Shown piece after piece: positions 9,213 to 20,202 of a DNA stretch of 64,000 bases. The notes beneath the pieces were generated by a model. That model saw nothing but the letters and a program-made list of their open reading frames with translations, made no database searches and had not been told where the DNA came from. The DNA is taken from the NCBI RefSeq assembly GCF_002742635.1, contig NZ_PEGF01000001.1, positions 2,569,539 to 2,633,538 on the forward strand, read 5' to 3'. Source of the stretch: Caulobacter sp. X. Lineage in GTDB: Bacteria > Pseudomonadota > Alphaproteobacteria > Caulobacterales > Caulobacteraceae. The stretch's first letter is position 1, and the number at the start of each line of letters is the position of its first letter. Made by a program: the position numbers and the translations under genes.

Positions 9213-12200
9213 ATGGATCGTCGGCTGACGGCGCTGGCCGCCTTGTTGTTGATGTCGGGCTCGGCCCTGCCGCAGATGGCCCTGTCGCAGACGGCGTCGC
9301 CCAGCGCCGCGAGCGCGGCCAAGCCCGACAAGCCCGAGAAGTGGAACGTCAACGCGCCCCAGGGCGTCGCCACGCGCGAAGTGCGCATCGCGGTCGACAA
9401 CGGCACCTGGATGAATGTCGACGTCTCGCGCGACGGCAAGATGATCGCCTTCGACCTGCTGGGCGACATCTATGTCATGCCGATCGCGGGCGGGACGCCG
9501 ACGCGGATCGCCGAAGGCCTGGCCTACGACCAGCAGCCGCGCTTCTCGCCCGACGGCAAGCGCATCGCCTTCACCTCGGACCGCGGCGGCGGCGACAACA
9601 TCTGGGTGATGAACCTCGACGGAAGCGACAAGCGCCAGCTGACCAAGGAGGACTTCCGCCTTCTGAACCAGCCCAGCTGGAGCCCGGACGGCCGCTTCAT
9701 CGTGGCCAAGAAGCACTTCACCACCAGTCGCTCGCTGGGCACCGGCGAGGTCTGGGTCTACCACGTCTCGGGCGGCGGCGGCGTCCAGCTGGTCAAGCGC
9801 GCCAGCGAGGCGCTGCAGAAGGAGCTGGGCGAGCCGATCTACGCGGCCGACGGCAAGAGCGTCTTCTACACCCGCAACGTCACGCCCGGGCCGATCTTCG
9901 AATACGCCCAGGACTCCAACACCACCCTGTTCAACATCGAGCGCTACGACCTGGAGACCGGCGAGGTGACGACCGCCGTCTCGGGCCTGGGCGGTTCGGT
10001 GCGCCCGACGCCGTCGCCGGACGGAAGCAAGATCGCCTTCGTGCGTCGCGAGCGGACCAAGTCCAAGCTCTATGTGAAGGACCTGGTCTCGGGCGAGGAG
10101 CGCAAGATCTACGACGCCCTGGACCAGGACGTGCAGGAGACCTGGGCGGTCACCGGCGTCTATCCGAACATGGCCTGGACGCCGGACGGCGCTAGCGTGG
10201 TGTTCTGGGCCGGCGGCAAGATCCGGCGCGTCAACGTCGCGGATGGCGCGTCCAGCGTGATCCCGTTCAAGATCGACGACACCCGCGTGGTGGTCGACGC
10301 GACCCATCCGCAGGTCGAGGTCGCTCCCGACCGCTTCGCCACCAAGATGCCGCGCTGGGCCAGCGTCTCGCCGGACGGCAAGTCGGTGGTGTTCGAGACC
10401 CTGGGCAAGCTCTGGATCAAGTCCACGTCGGGCGGCGAGCCGCGCCGGCTGGTCTCGAGCGACGAGGCCGAGTTCGAGCTTTACCCGTCGTGGTCGCGCG
10501 ACGGCCGCACCATCGTCTTCGTCGGCTGGACCGACGCGAGCCTGGGACGCCTGCGCACGGTGGCGGCCAGCGGCGGCGCGGCCAAGGACGTGATCGCTCA
10601 GCCGGGCCACTACGGCGCGCCGCGCTTTTCGCCGGACGGCAAGACCATCGTGTTCGAGCGCCGGGGCGGCGGGGGCCTGACCTCGCCCCGCTGGTCGCAG
10701 GATCCGGGTGTGTACCGCGTGGCGGCCTCTGGCGGCGTTCCGGTGCGGATTTCGCGCGGCGGCGGCGATCCGCAGTTCGGCGCCTCCAACGACCGCGTGT
10801 TCATGCTGATGTCCGAGAAGGACAAGCGGCAGCTGGTCAGCACCGACCTGAACGGCCAGGCCAAGCGCGTCCACGCCAGCGGCGACATGGTCAACGCCTA
10901 TCAGGTCTCGCCCGACGGCCGGAACGTCGCCTTCCGCCAGAACTACGAGGCCTTCGTCATGCCGCTGATGCCCGGGACCCAGGAGGTCGCGGTCGATCAG
11001 AAGGGCGGTCCGCTGCCGGTGACGCGGGTCAGCGCCGAGGGCGCGGACTTCATCAACTGGTCCAAGGACGGCAAGCAGGTCCATTGGAGCATGGGGCCGA
11101 CCCTGTTCACGGCCGAGACCGACGCGCTCTACGCCAACGCCCCCGCCGCCGACGGCGCGGGCAAGGACGACGGCAAGTTCAAGCCGGTCAAGACCGGCCT
11201 GTCGCTGTCGATGGAGGCGGTCGCCGACAAGCCGACCGGCGTCGTGGCCCTGACCGGCGCGCGCATCGTCACCATGGCCGACAAGAGCGGCGGGATCATC
11301 GACAACGGCGTGATCGTCATCAAGGGCGACCGCATCGTCGCGGTGGGGCCGAAGGCCGGCACGCCCGTGCCCGCCGACGCCAAGGTGGTCGACGTCGCGG
11401 GCAAGACCATCATCCCCGGCCTCGTCGACGCCCACGCCCACGGGCCGCAGGGCGATGACGACCTGGTGCCGCAGCAGAACTGGTCGGCGATGGCCAACCT
11501 GGCCATGGGGACGACGACGATCCACGATCCCTCGTCCCGCGCCGCCGAGATCTTCGTCGCCGCCGAGCTGCAGCGCGCCGGCAAGATCCTGGCGCCCCGC
11601 ACCTTCTCGACGGGCGAGATCATCTACGGCGCCAAGGCGGCTGGCGTTTATGCCGAGATCAATAGCCTGGACGACGCCCTGGCCCATGTCCGCCGGCTGA
11701 AGTCGCAAGGCGCCAACAGCGTCAAGAACTACAACCAGCCTCGCCGCGAGCAGCGCCAGATGGTCGTGGTCGCGGCCCAGAAGGAGGGCATGGAGGTCGT
11801 GCCCGAGGGCGGGTCGCTGTACGCCATGGACGTGACCCTGGTCCAGGACGGCAACGCCACCGTCGAGCACAACCTGCCGGTGGACCGCTTCTACGACGAC
11901 ATCGTCAGCCTGTGGTCGCAGACCAAGACCAACTACACCCCGACCCTGGTCGTGGCCTATGGCGGTCTGGCGGCCGACCCGTACTGGCGCCAGCACATGG
12001 ACGTCTGGACCCATCCGCTGCTGTCCAAGCACGCGCCGCCGGCCCTGCTGGCGGCCCGCAACGTGCGCCGCCAGGCCGCTCCGGAAGAGGACTATGTCGA
12101 CGCCGCCACCGCGCGCGAGGCCAAGAAGCTGGCCGATCGCGGCGTCCAGGTCGCGATCGGAGCGCACGGCCAGCAGGCGGGTCTTGGCCCGCACTGGGAG

Positions 12201-12536
12201 CTGTGGTCGTTCGTGCGGGGCGGCTGGAGCCCGGTCGAGGCCCTGGCCGCGGGCACGATCAACGCGGCCCGCTCGCTGGGCTACGCCAAGGACGTCGGGT
12301 CGCTGGAGGCGGGCAAGCTGGCCGACCTGCTGGTGCTCGACGCCGATCCCACCGTCGACATCCGCAACAGCGACAAGCTGTTCCGCGTGATGCTGGGCGG
12401 CCGGCTCTACGACCCGGCGACCCTGAACGAGACGGTGACGGGCAAGCGCGTCCGCCAGCCGTACTGGTGGGAGCGCTCGGGTGAGACCTGGAGCGGCGGC
12501 CAAGGCGGCGCTGATCACACCGACGACGTCGGGTAG
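9213..12536 (+). CDS. Exported TolB-like beta-propeller / amidohydrolase fusion
   Basis: The 1107-residue protein has a signal peptide (residues 1 to ~27), a long region of PD40/WD40-like propeller blades (~60-640, many 'SPDGKxIAF' repeats) and a C-terminal amidohydrolase-superfamily metal hydrolase (~690-1090). The HxH metal motif is in 'PGLVDAHAHGPQG' near residue 741, further ligands are likely in 'ATVEHNLP', and the usual last-ligand region reads 'AIGAHGQQAGLG'. It ends with the imidazolonepropionase/prolidase-like 'GSLEAGKLADLLVLDADP'. The substrate is unknown, but a periplasmic peptide or amide is plausible. It appears monocistronic, with GGGG before the ATG. Confidence 0.9.
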   Translation: MDRRLTALAALLLMSGSALPQMALSQTASPSAASAAKPDKPEKWNVNAPQGVATREVRIAVDNGTWMNVDVSRDGKMIAFDLLGDIYVMPIAGGTPTRIAEGLAYDQQPRFSPDGKRIAFTSDRGGGDNIWVMNLDGSDKRQLTKEDFRLLNQPSWSPDGRFIVAKKHFTTSRSLGTGEVWVYHVSGGGGVQLVKRASEALQKELGEPIYAADGKSVFYTRNVTPGPIFEYAQDSNTTLFNIERYDLETGEVTTAVSGLGGSVRPTPSPDGSKIAFVRRERTKSKLYVKDLVSGEERKIYDALDQDVQETWAVTGVYPNMAWTPDGASVVFWAGGKIRRVNVADGASSVIPFKIDDTRVVVDATHPQVEVAPDRFATKMPRWASVSPDGKSVVFETLGKLWIKSTSGGEPRRLVSSDEAEFELYPSWSRDGRTIVFVGWTDASLGRLRTVAASGGAAKDVIAQPGHYGAPRFSPDGKTIVFERRGGGGLTSPRWSQDPGVYRVAASGGVPVRISRGGGDPQFGASNDRVFMLMSEKDKRQLVSTDLNGQAKRVHASGDMVNAYQVSPDGRNVAFRQNYEAFVMPLMPGTQEVAVDQKGGPLPVTRVSAEGADFINWSKDGKQVHWSMGPTLFTAETDALYANAPAADGAGKDDGKFKPVKTGLSLSMEAVADKPTGVVALTGARIVTMADKSGGIIDNGVIVIKGDRIVAVGPKAGTPVPADAKVVDVAGKTIIPGLVDAHAHGPQGDDDLVPQQNWSAMANLAMGTTTIHDPSSRAAEIFVAAELQRAGKILAPRTFSTGEIIYGAKAAGVYAEINSLDDALAHVRRLKSQGANSVKNYNQPRREQRQMVVVAAQKEGMEVVPEGGSLYAMDVTLVQDGNATVEHNLPVDRFYDDIVSLWSQTKTNYTPTLVVAYGGLAADPYWRQHMDVWTHPLLSKHAPPALLAARNVRRQAAPEEDYVDAATAREAKKLADRGVQVAIGAHGQQAGLGPHWELWSFVRGGWSPVEALAAGTINAARSLGYAKDVGSLEAGKLADLLVLDADPTVDIRNSDKLFRVMLGGRLYDPATLNETVTGKRVRQPYWWERSGETWSGGQGGADHTDDVG

Positions 12537-12560
12537 GTCGGACTTTTAGACCCCTAAACC

Positions 12561-12669
12561 GTGTCATCCCGGCCGAAGCGTAGCGGAGCGCCGGGACCGA
12601 GGGGCCGCGCGCTCGGCGTTCACGCGCCCTGGGTCCCGGATAAGTCCTGCGGGCTTTCCGGGATGACAC
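12561..12669. repeat. GTGTCATCCCGG-type inverted repeat (~109 bp)
   Basis: A perfect 12-bp terminal inverted repeat, GTGTCATCCCGG and CCGGGATGACAC, encloses GCGGAGCGCCGGGACC and CTGGGTCCCGGATAAG segments that can pair internally. It is placed between the convergent propeller-amidohydrolase and glmM genes. Elements with this terminal sequence are familiar as dispersed intergenic repeats in alphaproteobacteria. It may double as a transcription terminator. Confidence 0.8.
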
Positions 12670-12709
12670 CAGTTTGTGGACCGAAAGATGGTTAGGTCGA
12701 TTGAGGCCT

Positions 12710-14056
12710 CTAAGCCGCCTTCACGGCGCCGGCGATCGACTTGACCACCTTCTTGACCAGGGCCGGGTCGTCGCCCTCGGCCATGATGCGGATCAGGGGC
12801 TCGGTGCCCGAGGCGCGGACCACGATCCGGCCCGAGCCGTTCAGCTGGGCCTCGCCGTCGGCGATGGCTTCCTTCACCGTCTTGGCCTCCAGCGGCTTGC
12901 CGCCGGCGAAGCGGACGTTTTCCAGCAGTTGCGGCACCGGCTCGAACTGGCGGCTGAGCGCGCTCATCGGCTGGCCGCTCTCGACCATCACCGCCAGCAC
13001 CTGCAGGGCGGCGATCAGGCCGTCGCCCGTGGTCGAGAAGTCCGACAGGATCAGGTGGCCCGACTGCTCGCCGCCGACATTGAAGCCGCCCTCGCGCATG
13101 CGCTGCATGACATAACGGTCGCCCACGGCGGTGCGCTCCAAGGACATGCCCTGGGCGTTCAGATGGCGCTCGAGGCCGAGGTTCGACATGACGGTGGCGA
13201 CGACGCCGCCGCCCTTCAGCGCGCCGGCCTTGGCGAAGGCGCCGGCGATGATCGCCATGATCTGGTCGCCGTCGACGACGACGCCCTTCTCGTCGCAGAT
13301 CACCAGGCGGTCGGCGTCGCCGTCCAGGGCGATGCCGATGTCGGCGCGGTACTCGCGAACCATCTTGGCCATGGCCTCGGGATGGGTCGAGCCGCACTCC
13401 TCGTTGATGTTGGTGCCGTCGGGGCTCACGCCCAGCGAGATCACCTCGGCGCCCAGCTCATAAAGGGCGGTCGGAGCGACCTTGTACGCGGCGCCGTTGG
13501 CGCAATCGATGACGATCCGCAGGCCCGACAGGTTGCGATGGCGCGGGAAGGTCGCCTTGACGATCTCGACATAGCGCGCCTGGGCGTCGTCGATCCGCTT
13601 GACCCGGCCCAGCTCGCGCGGCGCGGCGAGGCCCTCCTGCAGGCCCTCGTCCATCAGGGCCTCGATCTTCAGCTCCTGCTCGTCCGACAGCTTGTAACCG
13701 TCGGGGCCGAACAGCTTGATGCCGTTGTCGGCGAAGTTGTTGTGGCTGGCCGAGATCATGACGCCCAGGTCGGCGCGCATCGAGCGCGTCATCATCGCCA
13801 CGGCCGGCGTGGGGAGCGGGCCGAACAGGCGCACGTCCAGGCCCACGCTGGTCAGGCCCGCCACCAGGGCGGGCTCGATCATGTAGCCCGACAGGCGGGT
13901 GTCCTTGCCGATCACCACCAGGTGGCGGCGCTCGTCCTGCGAGCGGAACAGCTTGCCGGCCGCCAGGCCGACGCGCAGGGCCACCTCGGCCGTCATCGGA
14001 TGCTTGTTGGCCTGGCCGCGGATGCCGTCGGTGCCGAAATAGGCGCGCTTGCTCAT
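12710..14056 (-). CDS. glmM: Phosphoglucosamine mutase
   Basis: The 448-residue protein interconverts glucosamine-6-phosphate and glucosamine-1-phosphate, the step after GlmS on the route to UDP-GlcNAc. The phosphoserine loop '[15 protein letters not shown]' puts the catalytic serine at residue 104. The metal loop 'ALDGDADR' and sugar loop 'GEQSGHLIL' are intact, and the C-terminal phosphate-binding '[16 protein letters not shown]' is complete. The ATG at 14056 ([14 protein letters not shown]) is chosen over an in-frame codon at 14122, since all family members begin there. It is divergent from glmS across 217 bases. Confidence 0.97.
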   Translation of the reverse strand: MSKRAYFGTDGIRGQANKHPMTAEVALRVGLAAGKLFRSQDERRHLVVIGKDTRLSGYMIEPALVAGLTSVGLDVRLFGPLPTPAVAMMTRSMRADLGVMISASHNNFADNGIKLFGPDGYKLSDEQELKIEALMDEGLQEGLAAPRELGRVKRIDDAQARYVEIVKATFPRHRNLSGLRIVIDCANGAAYKVAPTALYELGAEVISLGVSPDGTNINEECGSTHPEAMAKMVREYRADIGIALDGDADRLVICDEKGVVVDGDQIMAIIAGAFAKAGALKGGGVVATVMSNLGLERHLNAQGMSLERTAVGDRYVMQRMREGGFNVGGEQSGHLILSDFSTTGDGLIAALQVLAVMVESGQPMSALSRQFEPVPQLLENVRFAGGKPLEAKTVKEAIADGEAQLNGSGRIVVRASGTEPLIRIMAEGDDPALVKKVVKSIAGAVKAA

Positions 14057-14273
14057 GTGATTTCGTCGTCTCTTGGCGAGCGTACAGTCGTTAGGTCGCT
14101 CATTGCCCCAATTCTGAGCCATTCAGAAGGGATTGGCTTGCTGAAATTCGGCTCGCGAAACGATCCGAAATGCAGATTTATCAGAGCGACTTCCGGACGA
14201 GTGCTAAACGCGGCGTCGCAAAGCGAGCGCTCGCGCACGATCCGGTGACGCGTTCTACAAGGGATCATGGCCC

Positions 14274-16094
<1,821 letters not shown>

Positions 16095-16095
16095 C

Positions 16096-17496
16096 CTAAC
16101 CGTTCAGGACGGAGTGCTTGCGCGAGTAGCCGAAATAGATCGCGCAGGCGCCCGCCACCCAGACGGCGAACAGCGCCCAGGTATCCAGCGGCAGGCCGAT
16201 GATCAGGTAGGCGCAGAAGGCTACGCTCGCGATCGGCAGCGCCGGATAGAGCGGAACCCGATAGCCGCGCGGCAGGTCCGGCTGGATGCGCCTCAGGATG
16301 ATCACGCCCAGCGAGACGATGGCGAAGGCGATCAGCGTGCCCATGCTGGTCAGGTTCACCAGCACATCCAACGGCACGAAGGCCGCCAGCACGGCGATGA
16401 AGGCCGCGACGATATAGGTGTTGAGGTCCGGGCTGCGGGTCCTGGGGTGCAGGCGCTGGAAGACCTTGGGCAGCAGGCCGTCGCGGCTCATGGCGTAGAG
16501 GATCCGCGTCTGGCCGTACATGACGACCAGGGTGATCGAGAAGATCGACACGATCGCACCGACGCACAGCACCAGCGAGGTCCAGGCCTGGCCGGTCAGG
16601 TTCCTCAGGATCACGGCGAGGCCGGCCTCCTGGCCCTTGAAGGCGGTCCAGGGCTGGGCCCCGACGGCGGCCAGGGCGACCAGGATGTAGATGGCCGTGA
16701 CGATCAGCAGCGACAGCACGATGCCCAGGGGCAGGGTGCGGCGCGGGTCCTTGACCTCTTCGCCCGCCGTCGAGACCGCGTCGATGCCGATATATGAGAA
16801 GAAGATCGACGAAGCCGCCGCGCCGACGCCCGCCACGCCCATTGGCATGAACGGCGTCAGGTTGCGGGCATGGAAGCCGCTGAAGGCGATCACGACGAAG
16901 AACAGCAGCACCAGCAGCTTCAGCACCACCAGCACGGCGTTGGCCGTCGCCGACTCCTTCACGCCGCGCAGCAACAGCACCATGCAGGCGCCGACCAGCA
17001 CCACGGCGGGCAGGTTGAAAACCCCGCCGGCGCCCGGGGGCTTGGCGATGGCGTCGGGCAGCCGCCAGCCGGCCAGGTCGACCAGCATCTCGTTCAGATA
17101 CTGCCCCCAGCCCACGGCGATGGCCGAGGCCGAGACGGCGTATTCCAGCAAAAGGCACGCGCCGACGATGAAGGCCACGAACTCGCCCAGCGTCGCATAG
17201 GCATACGAGTAGGACGAACCCGACACGGGAATGGTCGAGGCCAGTTCGGCGTAGCAAAGCGCCGTCAGGGCCGCGGTGATCCCGGCCAGCACGAACGACA
17301 GGATCACGGCCGGACCGGCGGCGGGCACGGCGGTGGTCAGGGCCACGAAGATGCCGGTGCCGATCGTGGCCCCGACGCCCAGCATGGTCAGCTGGAAGAG
17401 GCCGATCGAGCGGTGCAGGCTCTCGGGCGGATGCTCGCCCTCGATCTGGGCGACGGGCTTGCGGCGCAGAAGGTCGGCCGCGCGGAACGGGGCCAT
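16096..17496 (-). CDS. APC-superfamily amino acid permease
   Basis: The 466-residue inner-membrane transporter has about 12 hydrophobic helices. The helix-1 motif 'MLGVGATIGTGIFVALTT' (residues ~36-53) and 'ELASTIPVSGSSYSYAYATLG' region are typical of the cationic-amino-acid-transporter branch (YfnA/CAT-like). The soluble N-terminus includes 'RRKPVAQIEGE'. The exact substrate cannot be read from the sequence. It is convergent with glmS with a single base between the stop codons, so no separate terminator can fit there. cfa lies upstream on the same strand with a 55-base gap. Confidence 0.9.
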   Translation of the reverse strand: MAPFRAADLLRRKPVAQIEGEHPPESLHRSIGLFQLTMLGVGATIGTGIFVALTTAVPAAGPAVILSFVLAGITAALTALCYAELASTIPVSGSSYSYAYATLGEFVAFIVGACLLLEYAVSASAIAVGWGQYLNEMLVDLAGWRLPDAIAKPPGAGGVFNLPAVVLVGACMVLLLRGVKESATANAVLVVLKLLVLLFFVVIAFSGFHARNLTPFMPMGVAGVGAAASSIFFSYIGIDAVSTAGEEVKDPRRTLPLGIVLSLLIVTAIYILVALAAVGAQPWTAFKGQEAGLAVILRNLTGQAWTSLVLCVGAIVSIFSITLVVMYGQTRILYAMSRDGLLPKVFQRLHPRTRSPDLNTYIVAAFIAVLAAFVPLDVLVNLTSMGTLIAFAIVSLGVIILRRIQPDLPRGYRVPLYPALPIASVAFCAYLIIGLPLDTWALFAVWVAGACAIYFGYSRKHSVLNG

Positions 17497-17551
17497 GGCG
17501 GCTCCTTCACGGAAAATCAGGCGGCGCCTATGAACGCCGCCGTCGCCGCCG

Positions 17552-18733
17552 TCAATCGCGCGCCGTCAGCAAATAGTCCCGGGTCAGCGGAACGGCGTCG
17601 CGCTTCTTGGCCAGCTGGATCTGGAAGACCATGTGGCCGCCGTGCCGGAATCCCAGCTCCGCGCCCGCCAGGTAGAACTCCCACATCCGCCGGAACCGTT
17701 CGTCGAACATCCGCGGGATGTCCGGATCGGCCAGGAACCGCTCGCGCCAGATCCGGCAGGTCTCGGCATAGTGCAGCCGCAGGATCTCGATGTCGGTGAT
17801 CCACAGGCCCGCCTTCTCGATCGCCGCGACGATCTCCGACAGGCCGGGAATATAGCCGCCCGGGAAGATGTATTTCTGGGTGAAGGCGTTGGTCGCGCCG
17901 GGGCCGTGCATCTTGCCGATCGAATGGACCACGGCCACGCCGTCCTCGTCCAGCAGGCGGGCGATGGTGTCGAAATAGGTCTGGAAGTTCGGCGCGCCGA
18001 CGTGCTCGAGCATACCGACCGAGACGATGCGGTCGAAGGGCTCGTTGAGGTCGCGATAGTCGGTCAGGCGGAAATCGATCCGGTCGGCCAGGCCGGCCTT
18101 TTCGGCGCGCTCTCTCGCCAGCGCCAGCTGCTCGGTCGACAGGGTCACCCCGGTCATCCGCGCGCCGAAGTCCTTGGCCAGCGTCATGGAGAGGCCGCCC
18201 CAGCCCGAGCCGATGTCCAGCGTCTTCATGCCGGGCTTGATCAGCAGCTTGCGGCCGATCAGCGCCTTCTTGGCGGCCTGGGCCTCCTCCAGCGTCATGT
18301 CCGGACGCTCGAAATAGGCGCAAGAATACTGCATGTCGGCGTCCAGGAATCGCCGGTAGAGGTCGTTCGACAGGTCGTAGTGGTGGGCGACATTGCGACG
18401 CGAGGCGACGCGATCATTGACCTGCTGGATGCGCCGCTTCAGCGCCTTGCGAAACCGCGTCAGCGCCGAGCCGCGCTTGGGCTTTCGCCCGCCGCTCTCG
18501 CCGACGATGGTCAGCAGGTCGGCGATCGTCCCCCGCTCGAAGACGACGTCGCCCTCCATATAGCCTTCGCCAAGGCCCAGGCTGGGATTGGCCAGGCGTC
18601 GCAGGCCGCGATTGTTGATCCGGATCACGACGGGCGGGCCCGAGCCGTCGCCCGCCTTCACGACGCGGCCTCCGGGCAGATGCGCCGTGAGGTCGCCGGT
18701 CTTGATCATCTTGGCGAGAAGAGCTTCGATCAT
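17552..18733 (-). CDS. cfa: Cyclopropane-fatty-acyl-phospholipid synthase
   Basis: The 393-residue SAM-dependent enzyme adds a methylene bridge to unsaturated acyl chains of membrane phospholipids, usually at stationary phase or under acid stress. 'NVAHHYDLSNDLYRRFLD', 'MQYSCAYF' and the SAM-binding 'MKTLDIGSGWGGLSMTLA' are the family core, followed by 'VSVGMLEHVG' and 'QKYIFPGGYIPGLSE'. Residues 1-~110 form the N-terminal lipid-binding part. It is divergent from the trmO-like gene across 58 bases, and transcription could continue into the permease gene. Confidence 0.94.
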   Translation of the reverse strand: MIEALLAKMIKTGDLTAHLPGGRVVKAGDGSGPPVVIRINNRGLRRLANPSLGLGEGYMEGDVVFERGTIADLLTIVGESGGRKPKRGSALTRFRKALKRRIQQVNDRVASRRNVAHHYDLSNDLYRRFLDADMQYSCAYFERPDMTLEEAQAAKKALIGRKLLIKPGMKTLDIGSGWGGLSMTLAKDFGARMTGVTLSTEQLALARERAEKAGLADRIDFRLTDYRDLNEPFDRIVSVGMLEHVGAPNFQTYFDTIARLLDEDGVAVVHSIGKMHGPGATNAFTQKYIFPGGYIPGLSEIVAAIEKAGLWITDIEILRLHYAETCRIWRERFLADPDIPRMFDERFRRMWEFYLAGAELGFRHGGHMVFQIQLAKKRDAVPLTRDYLLTARD

Positions 18734-18791
18734 CCGACCAACTTAGGCGGTCCTGGCCCCGCGACAACCTGTCGCACACGGAGGAAGGCGT

Positions 18792-19253
18792 ATGGCGATC
18801 GAAATGATCCCGATCGGGCGGGTCGAGGGCGGCCGCGATGTTCCCGAGGACGACGACTGGGGCGAGAGCCGCGCTCGGATCGTTCTGGACCCGGAGCGTT
18901 TCGACGACGAGGCGCTGATGGGTCTCGACACCTTCAGCCACGCCGAGATCGTTTATGTCTTCGATAGGGTTACCGACGACCAGATCGTCGCCGGCGCGCG
19001 CCATCCGCGCGGCAACAAGGCCTGGCCCCGCATCGGCATCTTCGCCCAGCGCGGCAAGAACCGGCCCAACCGCATCGGCGTCACGGTCTGCGAGATCGTG
19101 GCCGTCAACGGCCGGACGCTGGAGGTGAAGGGGCTGGACGCCATCGACGGCACGCCGGTGCTGGACATCAAGCCGGTGATGAGCGGCTTCGCGCCCCGTG
19201 GCGAGGTTCGCGAGCCGGACTGGGCGCGCGAGATCATGGCCGCCTACTGGTGA
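18792..19253 (+). CDS. TsaA/TrmO-type tRNA methyltransferase (t6A37 N6-methylation)
   Basis: The 153-residue protein is a single TsaA (UPF0066) beta-barrel domain. 'MGLDTFSHAEIVYVFDRV', 'ARHPRGNKAWPRIGIFAQRG' and 'KNRPNRIGVTVCEIV' are the SAM- and tRNA-binding motifs. TrmO in E. coli methylates t6A37 of tRNA-Thr. Here the C-terminal domain of the longer E. coli protein is absent, so substrate range may differ. A TsaE protein for t6A synthesis is encoded at 54.4-54.8 kb, so the precursor pathway exists. Confidence 0.85.
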   Translation: MAIEMIPIGRVEGGRDVPEDDDWGESRARIVLDPERFDDEALMGLDTFSHAEIVYVFDRVTDDQIVAGARHPRGNKAWPRIGIFAQRGKNRPNRIGVTVCEIVAVNGRTLEVKGLDAIDGTPVLDIKPVMSGFAPRGEVREPDWAREIMAAYW

Positions 19254-19256
19254 GGC

Positions 19257-19712
19257 CTACATCGCCCGGATTTCGGGGCAGGCGTCCGGCTCGGCGGTCC
19301 AGCTGATGCTGGCGATCTTCCAGGCGCCCTCGGTCTTGACCAGGGTGAACACGTCCAGTCCGCAATGGACGCTCTTGCCGTTGATCGAGAGCTCATAGGG
19401 CGCGGAGATGGTCGCCAGACCGCCGCGGCGGATGATCACCGGCGACCACATCCACTCCTTGGCCCCGGACGGCGGCTTGGCCCCGAAGGTCTCCTCGAAG
19501 CCGAAGCGGCGCAGGGCGGTTTCGCCGCCAGGTCGGCTGGTCAGCGACATCAGCTGGGCGTTCGGCAGCAGCGTCGCGCGCATGGCCGCCGCGTCGCCCT
19601 TCTCGAACGCGTCGAAGAAGGCCTGGGCGGTCGCCAGCACCGCCTTGTCCTCGACATCGGCGGGCGGCGGCGCGGCGGTCTGGAGCGCGGCCGCGATCAG
19701 CAGGGCGAGCAT
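19257..19712 (-). CDS. NTF2-like / SnoaL-fold protein with exported N-terminus
   Basis: The 151-residue protein begins with a short hydrophobic stretch (MLALLIAAALQ) that could be a minimal signal peptide. An NTF2-like cone fold follows: 'VLATAQAFFDAFEKGDAAAM' helix, 'LMSLTSRPGGETALRRFG', and a final strand pair 'GLDVFTLVKTEGAWKIASISW'. Proteins of this type (DUF4440-like) are often small periplasmic enzymes or binding proteins, and no catalytic set can be assigned. Its stop is 3 bases from the trmO-like stop. Its start is 6 bases after the YkvA gene, so those two are cotranscribed. Confidence 0.78.
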   Translation of the reverse strand: MLALLIAAALQTAAPPPADVEDKAVLATAQAFFDAFEKGDAAAMRATLLPNAQLMSLTSRPGGETALRRFGFEETFGAKPPSGAKEWMWSPVIIRRGGLATISAPYELSINGKSVHCGLDVFTLVKTEGAWKIASISWTAEPDACPEIRAM

Positions 19713-19718
19713 GGCCGA

Positions 19719-20129
19719 TCAGCTCTCGTCGGAGAGGCGACGCAGGAAGGCCTGGGCGGCTTCCTTGTGGCGGGGCTTCAGCGTGCGGCCGAGGATCGCC
19801 ATCAGGGCCGCGAAGACCGCCGCGTCGTCGGTGAAGCCGATGACCGGCAGGATGTCGGGCAGGGCGTCGGTCGGCAGGACGAAATAGGCCAGGGCCGCCA
19901 GCATCATGCCCTTGGCGGCCGTCGGCGTTTCGGGGTCGCGAGCGCACCACCAGACCGACAGGGCGTCGGCCGCGAACGGGACCTTGGCCGCGACCTTGCG
20001 GATCTTGGGCAGGAAGCCGCGCTCGACCCGCTCTTCGTTGACGCGCACCGTGGCGGGGACCAGCGCCTTGGCCGGGTCCAGCACGTCGTTGACGTTTACG
20101 TCGGGGGACGGTTTGGCGTCGCCGCTCAT
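19719..20129 (-). CDS. YkvA family (DUF1232) membrane protein
   Basis: The 136-residue protein carries the DUF1232 core 'LAYFVLPTDALPDILPVIGFTDD' region (residues ~80-103), in which 'LxPxDxxPD' is the family signature, next to one or two hydrophobic segments. Family members are small membrane-associated proteins of unknown function. The N-terminus is charged and soluble. The gene heads a two-gene leftward unit with the NTF2-like gene and is divergent from the SDR gene across 73 bases. Confidence 0.88.
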   Translation of the reverse strand: MSGDAKPSPDVNVNDVLDPAKALVPATVRVNEERVERGFLPKIRKVAAKVPFAADALSVWWCARDPETPTAAKGMMLAALAYFVLPTDALPDILPVIGFTDDAAVFAALMAILGRTLKPRHKEAAQAFLRRLSDES

Positions 20130-20202
20130 CGGTCTAAACCTCTATTCTAAGTCGCGATCCTAAACGCGAACCGATCAAACGCGAAGCTAAGGGGAAACGC
20201 CC

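Noticed and set aside
9168..12518. 1116-codon open frame antisense to the propeller-amidohydrolase gene
   Set aside because: It is rich in Arg/His/Gly/Asp patterns typical of the complement of high-G+C coding DNA, has no domain, and the plus strand carries a clear signal peptide and known domains.
14057..14273. glmS ribozyme or riboswitch in the glmM-glmS gap
   Set aside because: No glmS-ribozyme core is visible, and that element is typical of Gram-positive bacteria.
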